Assembly (NCBI GenBank): GCA_902765885.1
Contig: CACXBN010000082.1
Location: 1-9,857, forward strand
DNA length: 9,857 nt
Source of the DNA: an uncultured Ruminococcus sp.
GTDB lineage: Bacteria; Bacillota; Clostridia; Oscillospirales; CAG-272
Direction: 5' to 3'
Positions within the stretch are counted from its first letter, which is position 1; each line of letters opens with the position of its first letter. The position numbers were made by a program, and so were the translations under genes. Shown one piece after another: positions 5,726 through 9,857 of the stretch. The notes beneath the pieces were generated by a model, which had not been told where the DNA came from, ran no database searches, and saw only the letters and a list, made by a program, of their open reading frames with translations.

Positions 5726-8425
5726 CTACTTAACGGTAACAACAATCATACTCCGACCCGGAACTTTCAGATTTCCGTCAGTTTCTTCTGGCTCTTCAAA
5801 ATATGTTCTTCCGTCAAAAATGATTTTGTATTCATAATTATCCCCTGCGTCCAAAGTATAACTAATCTCCTCATCAAGCGGGTTAATTATTGAATATGCA
5901 ACTGCATGTCCGTCATCGTCCAGATATTTCACCACAATCGAATTGTTTCCGAGTATTTCGCTTGCAATTTCCGCTTTTGTGAAAAACTGGTAAGATTTTC
6001 TCATTTCAATCAGGGATTTATAGAAATCATGCATCTCCATAACCGGTGTCCCTGATTTCAGAGAATCCCAGTCAATATTATTGATCTCATCGGATGACAT
6101 ATAGCTATTGGAATCCCCATTCTTTGTTCTCAGTATTTCTTCTCCTGCAAGGAAGAACGGAATTCCCCGTGATGTCATGACTATGGATGCTCCGAAACGA
6201 TACATCTGAAGACGCTCTTCATCAGATGCATCGGGATTTGACAGAATGAGCTTGTCCCACAGAGTGTTGTTGTCATGACAAGCCATATAATTGATCACGG
6301 CATTGTCATTTGCGTGCCATGCTATTCCCGGTACTCTTTCGCCGCCTTCTATTCCGAAAACAATTTTATTCGCGTTGGCTTTATTGACGTTTCCACTGAT
6401 ATAACCGCTTTCTTTTGCATCAAACACACTGCCCTTAAGCCCGTCTCTAATCGCATCGTTAAAAACGGCGACAGCGCCTATTGCTCCTTCGGAAGCCGTA
6501 ACCTGGCTTATATTTGCCTGTGTAGCCTGGAGTCTGGAATCCAAAGTGGTTGTTCCGCCCGTCCATCCTTCTCCGTATATTATAGCCTTTGGATTAATGG
6601 CATGTACCGCTTTTTCTATTGCCTGCATTGTTTCAACGTCATGAAGCGCCATAAGGTCAAATCTGAACCCGTCAATATGATATTCGCGTGTCCAGTATGA
6701 TACCGAATCAACCATGAATTTTCTGAACATCGCCCTGTCGGATGCTGTCTCGTTCCCGCATCCTGATCCGTTGGAAAGCTGACCTTTTCCGTTATACCGG
6801 TAATAGTAATATGGAACAAGCTTTCCGAAATTGGAATTTGCATCATATGTATGATTATAAACGACATCCATGACTACTCCGAGTCCTGCGTCATGGAGCG
6901 CTTTCACCATCTGTTTGAATTCATTAATTCTTACTTCCCCGTTATACGGATCAGTTGAATAGCTTCCCTCGGGAACATTGTAGTTTTTGGGGTCGTATCC
7001 CCAGTTAAACTGAGGTTCGTCAGAACTTTCGTCCACTGTAGCATAATCGTAAACCGGCTGCAAATGGACATGAGTTATGCCCAGATCGACAAGATAGTCA
7101 GTACCGACATCTTCACCGGATGAATTTTTCAAACCCCTTTCGGTAAAAGCAAGATACTTTCCGGGATACTTTGAACTTGCTATTTTGTTAGAAAAATCCC
7201 TGACATGAACTTCCCAGATAACAGCTTCGTTGTATTTCTCTATACCGTCATAATACTTATCATTTTCAAAGCCTTCCGGATCGGTCAGTGAAAGATCGAC
7301 AACCATGCCGCGGTTCCCGTTAACTCCGGCTGCTTTTGCATAAGGGTCAACGACTTCACTTGTTCCCAGAGCCGTGGTGACCTCGTAAGTGTAATATGTT
7401 CCGTGACCGCAGTCGACAGTTGCGGACCATACTCCCTTATCTCCCTTCTCCATGCTCACTTCATTTATAGCATCGGAGGAATTGCCATCGGCATACAGTT
7501 TCAAGACCATGTTCTGTGCCGTAGGAGACCATACCTTGAATGTCGTTTGAGTTCCGTTAGTTACTGCACCGAGATCATCCCCGTCATAATAATACTCATT
7601 TTCAAACTCTTCAGAGTCAAAAACATAAGTGGGCATCGCGGCAACAGGTTCAAATCCGTCTATATAGAGAGTATATGTTTTTGAAATATCAAGTTTTTCT
7701 CCCAATGTGATCACTCCGCTTACTACTTCGTTATTCAGGCTTGACAAATCGGTTATTTCGACATCGTGCTCTCCGTCACTGAGTCTCATACTGTCAAGTG
7801 AAGTTATCCTGGTAGCCGGAGTCACATAGTACCTTATCTGATCCAGGGTCATTATTCCCGCAAGCGTAATTACTTTTGCCTGATACAATGTTTTTCCTCC
7901 GTCATCGCTTAAGTATTGTGCACCATCACCGGGTTTCAGATAAACTTCCGTATTCTCTCCTGTAACAGCCGCGAACCGGTCATCCGAAAAATCTTTTGTT
8001 GCCTCTCCCCAGCTTGAGCCTCCGGGATCTGAGCAGTTTTTACGTACTATAAATCCGACTTCTGATATGTCTTCGGGTACATTCAGTACCACCTTAACCC
8101 CGTAATCACATGGATGGAACAGATACCCGTGTCCGTCTGCGTTCGGGTACCATATCCACATATCACATTTTTCATAATCAACATTAGGCGAATACCAATA
8201 AAATGTAATCTGATTACATCCTTCTTCTCTTTCCAGAAAGTACTCCTCTTCTGGTTCAGTATCATTTTGATCCGCTGAATCGTTCACGGTCTCGATATCA
8301 GATTCAGATGTATTCTCCGATTCTTTCGTATCGGGTAGCGGCTGTTCGGTTGTGTTTCCGGAACACCCTGACATAATACCCAGAATCATGGCCAAAAGGA
8401 TAAAAACAGAAATCAGCCTTTTCAT
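5726..8425 (-). CDS. pulA: Type I pullulanase, surface lipoprotein (GH13)
   Basis: Pullulanase hydrolyses the alpha-1,6 branch links of pullulan, amylopectin and glycogen-derived dextrins. With the start at 8425 the protein has 899 residues. A lipoprotein signal ends at SGC, with Cys21 the likely lipid-modified residue, so it is tethered outside the membrane. An acidic Ser/Thr linker (22-65) follows. Next come a CBM41-like starch-binding domain (about 69-168, with MWIWYP and VGFIVRKN), an N2-type beta domain (about 180-263) and a CBM48-like domain (about 276-365). The catalytic barrel carries FNWGYDP (473-479), the type I signature YNWGYDP with F for Y. It also has DVVYNH (520-525), GFRFD with nucleophile Asp590, YGEGW with acid/base Glu619, and HD with Asp718. 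A C-terminal beta domain starts near 815. All catalytic residues are intact and the length is within the family range. It has its own promoter and terminator. Confidence 0.95.
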   Translation of the reverse strand: MKRLISVFILLAMILGIMSGCSGNTTEQPLPDTKESENTSESDIETVNDSADQNDTEPEEEYFLEREEGCNQITFYWYSPNVDYEKCDMWIWYPNADGHGYLFHPCDYGVKVVLNVPEDISEVGFIVRKNCSDPGGSSWGEATKDFSDDRFAAVTGENTEVYLKPGDGAQYLSDDGGKTLYQAKVITLAGIMTLDQIRYYVTPATRITSLDSMRLSDGEHDVEITDLSSLNNEVVSGVITLGEKLDISKTYTLYIDGFEPVAAMPTYVFDSEEFENEYYYDGDDLGAVTNGTQTTFKVWSPTAQNMVLKLYADGNSSDAINEVSMEKGDKGVWSATVDCGHGTYYTYEVTTALGTSEVVDPYAKAAGVNGNRGMVVDLSLTDPEGFENDKYYDGIEKYNEAVIWEVHVRDFSNKIASSKYPGKYLAFTERGLKNSSGEDVGTDYLVDLGITHVHLQPVYDYATVDESSDEPQFNWGYDPKNYNVPEGSYSTDPYNGEVRINEFKQMVKALHDAGLGVVMDVVYNHTYDANSNFGKLVPYYYYRYNGKGQLSNGSGCGNETASDRAMFRKFMVDSVSYWTREYHIDGFRFDLMALHDVETMQAIEKAVHAINPKAIIYGEGWTGGTTTLDSRLQATQANISQVTASEGAIGAVAVFNDAIRDGLKGSVFDAKESGYISGNVNKANANKIVFGIEGGERVPGIAWHANDNAVINYMACHDNNTLWDKLILSNPDASDEERLQMYRFGASIVMTSRGIPFFLAGEEILRTKNGDSNSYMSSDEINNIDWDSLKSGTPVMEMHDFYKSLIEMRKSYQFFTKAEIASEILGNNSIVVKYLDDDGHAVAYSIINPLDEEISYTLDAGDNYEYKIIFDGRTYFEEPEETDGNLKVPGRSMIVVTVK

Positions 8426-8433
8426 ATACATAT

Positions 8434-8438
8434 CTCCT
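8434..8438 (-). promoter_or_regulatory. Ribosome binding site fixing the pullulanase start
   Basis: AGGAG on the minus strand is followed by two in-frame ATGs. The first (8431) is only 2 nt away, too close. The second (8425) is 8 nt away and gives a standard lipoprotein start MKRLISVF. The second is chosen. Confidence 0.8.
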
Positions 8439-8457
8439 GTCAGGTTTTGATAGTACT

Positions 8458-8486
8458 ATTGTACATGTTTTTGTGCTTTTTTTCAA
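8458..8486 (-). promoter_or_regulatory. Sigma-A type promoter of the pullulanase gene
   Basis: On the minus strand TTGAAA (complement of 8481-8486) and TACAAT (complement of 8458-8463) are 17 bp apart. The start of transcription would be near 8451, giving a leader of about 26 nt. I see no catabolite-responsive element of the usual WTGNAARCGNWWWWCA kind around it. Confidence 0.75.
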
Positions 8487-8510
8487 TATTAAAAGATATT
8501 TTGCACAAAA

Positions 8511-8547
8511 CCAAGAGCCTCAAAAGATATCATATCTTCTGAGGCTC
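8511..8547 (-). terminator. Rho-independent terminator of the EEP gene
   Basis: GAGCCTCAAAAGATAT (8515-8530) pairs with ATATCTTCTGAGGCTC (8532-8547, one mismatch), a near-perfect 16-bp arm pair whose tip opens into a small loop. It begins 7 nt past the EEP stop codon. The tail on the minus strand is TTGGTTTT, which is T-rich but interrupted. Confidence 0.8.
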
Positions 8548-8554
8548 ATACATA

Positions 8555-9784
8555 TTACTCAAGAGGAGTGGTTCTGAAACTAAAAGGAACACCCTCGGCC
8601 CTTGCTCCAAGAACATTTCTGGCATAAACAATGACTGTGTATTCACTGTCTGGCTCAAGCGCACCGAAAGTGCACGTCACTGAGGGGAGCACCACCTCAT
8701 CGACATTATATGACGGAATTTCTCTTGTATCAACAAGCTTTCCTTCACTGTCGCGAAGCTCAACATAATAGTCATAGACATACTTTACATCAACAGGCTG
8801 TGTGATTTCAAAATCATATACATATGCTCTTCTGGACAGTTCTTTGAATGCCATCCCTTCGGTCGGAACGACACTCGCTCCAAGAGAATACTGCTCGGGA
8901 AGAGAATGAACTTCGGCATCGACAAACAGGCCGTTGTGGTCAGACAGAGCAAGATCCCCTACAAAAGTCTCTATAACGTAATACTGCCTGAAATCCATTT
9001 TTTCAGCTGTTGAAAAACAAAAGTCTATGGCTCTCGAGCCTGTTGTATCTCTTATTTCCCAGCCTCTCCAAGTTCCTTTGTTTGATGTCGTTTCGGCGAG
9101 ATATTTCGGATCTCCGATTCCGGGAGTGCTCATCATAAGCTGGTAGCTTCTGCTCCCTTCGGATGTGTTGTAATCTCCCGTTGAAAAGGCGGGTATCCCG
9201 GCCTGATCAAACTGGATAAGCATCCTGGAAACCATTTGCATGTGGTACAGATTTTCTTCTTCGGTTTCAAATGCCAGGTGACAGTTAACATGAGCAAATC
9301 TGAATCCGGTTTTCTTGTTTTCCAATATGGCCCATGTGCACATTCTGGGAAACGTCGGCCTGTATGACTGACCTATCATTCTCGATTTTGTTGTGACCCA
9401 GAAAGTATCCCACTTCAGACATTCGTATTTCTCACTGTCATAATAAATGTAGTCACCTGCCAGTTTGCCTCCCCTGAGAAGTCCTTCAGGTGAAAGTCCT
9501 ACCCTTGCATATCCTATAGTCTCCAGATTATCTTCAAAAAAAGCAGGCCACGGTCCGCCGTTTTCCTGGGTACCTATCGTGTCAGGCCTGAAAGAAAGCA
9601 GCATCTTCAGCATTTCTGGACATCTTTCTTCCTTGTCCCTTTCTTCCACACTGAGATTGATGCTTATAATCCTTACCTCTTCTCCTGGAACCATTTCCGA
9701 TGTCTCAGAATCCGCGCCTGAATATACAGATAAAACGCCAAAAGCCAAAATAAAAGTTAAGACTAAAATCGCTGTTCTTTTCAT
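8555..9784 (-). CDS. Secreted endonuclease/exonuclease/phosphatase-fold enzyme with FnIII-like C-terminus
   Basis: This is a 409-residue exported metal-dependent phosphoesterase of the EEP superfamily (DNase I, exonuclease III, inositol phosphatases, sphingomyelinases); its substrate is unknown. Residues 1-24 form a Sec signal peptide with a Ser-Gly-Ala cleavage site and no lipobox. The EEP core has Asn43 (SINLS), the metal-binding Glu74 in GTQENG, AHVNCHLAF (164-172, with Asn167 and His169), GDYN (203-206), Asp254 in AIDF, and SDH (281-283), so the catalytic set is complete. Residues of about 312-409 form a beta-rich, fibronectin-III-like region ending in ALEPDSEYTVIVYARN and FRTTPLE. I see no transmembrane anchor or SLH motif, so it is probably released. 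The open frame extends 19 codons upstream to 9841, but GGAGG 5 nt before the ATG at 9784 and the signal peptide fix the start there. It has its own promoter and terminator. Confidence 0.85.
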   Translation of the reverse strand: MKRTAILVLTFILAFGVLSVYSGADSETSEMVPGEEVRIISINLSVEERDKEERCPEMLKMLLSFRPDTIGTQENGGPWPAFFEDNLETIGYARVGLSPEGLLRGGKLAGDYIYYDSEKYECLKWDTFWVTTKSRMIGQSYRPTFPRMCTWAILENKKTGFRFAHVNCHLAFETEEENLYHMQMVSRMLIQFDQAGIPAFSTGDYNTSEGSRSYQLMMSTPGIGDPKYLAETTSNKGTWRGWEIRDTTGSRAIDFCFSTAEKMDFRQYYVIETFVGDLALSDHNGLFVDAEVHSLPEQYSLGASVVPTEGMAFKELSRRAYVYDFEITQPVDVKYVYDYYVELRDSEGKLVDTREIPSYNVDEVVLPSVTCTFGALEPDSEYTVIVYARNVLGARAEGVPFSFRTTPLE

Positions 9785-9789
9785 AAAAG

Positions 9790-9794
9790 CCTCC
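9790..9794 (-). promoter_or_regulatory. Ribosome binding site fixing the EEP start
   Basis: GGAGG on the minus strand lies 5 nt before the ATG at 9784. The upstream in-frame ATG at 9841 overlaps the promoter and has no such site. Confidence 0.8.
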
Positions 9795-9812
9795 AGAATT
9801 ACGTCTGTAGTT

Positions 9813-9841
9813 ATTATACATGCTGATTCATTTGAGTGCAA
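9813..9841 (-). promoter_or_regulatory. Probable promoter of the EEP gene
   Basis: On the minus strand a perfect TATAAT (complement of 9813-9818) lies 17 bp from TTGCAC (complement of 9836-9841), which matches TTGACA only in its first three bases. The predicted start near 9806 gives a leader of about 22 nt. Confidence 0.6.
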
Positions 9842-9857
9842 TACGGAAAATCAAAAA

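Overview
The window looks like chromosomal DNA from an anaerobic Gram-positive bacterium, most likely an uncultured gut or rumen member of the Clostridia. Four observations point there: a surface protein with S-layer homology (SLH) repeats, a lipoprotein-anchored type I pullulanase, strong AGGAGG-type ribosome binding sites, and AT-rich intergenic regions with near-consensus sigma-A promoters. The lineage is inferred from gene content, not from a marker gene.

Layout, left to right. (1) 1-1551: guaB, encoding IMP dehydrogenase, on the minus strand with its terminator at the left edge. (2) 1552-1815: a divergent promoter region in which both promoters have the same form, TTGATT-17 bp-TATAAT. 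(3) 1816-2640: the only plus-strand gene, a sugar phosphate isomerase/epimerase-type TIM-barrel protein of unknown substrate, ending at a hairpin terminator. (4) 2641-3050: about 410 bp of intergenic DNA with two tandem hairpins, a doubtful 67-codon minus-strand ORF, and candidate terminators for the next gene. (5) 3051-5495: a large secreted protein (minus) with a beta-helix-like N-terminal half, an Ig-like middle and C-terminal SLH repeats. (6) 5726-8425: a cell-surface pullulanase (minus). (7) 8555-9784: a secreted endonuclease/exonuclease/phosphatase (EEP) fold enzyme (minus) with a C-terminal fibronectin-III-like region.

How the genes fit together. The right two thirds holds three consecutive co-directional genes for exported proteins. 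Each appears to be its own transcription unit, with a promoter-like element and a hairpin terminator, so they are neighbours rather than an operon. Pullulanase debranches alpha-glucans outside the cell. The SLH protein would sit on the cell wall, where beta-helix proteins commonly bind or cut polysaccharides. The EEP protein would act outside the membrane on an unknown phosphodiester or phosphomonoester. guaB is housekeeping and the isomerase is probably catabolic.

Three start codons are set inside longer open frames on ribosome binding site evidence: 1816, 8425 and 9784. I found no mobile element, CRISPR array, tRNA or rRNA, and no convincing novel multi-gene system. The most unusual items are the mosaic, cysteine-containing SLH/beta-helix protein, the perfect inverted repeat at its promoter, and the small ORF behind it.
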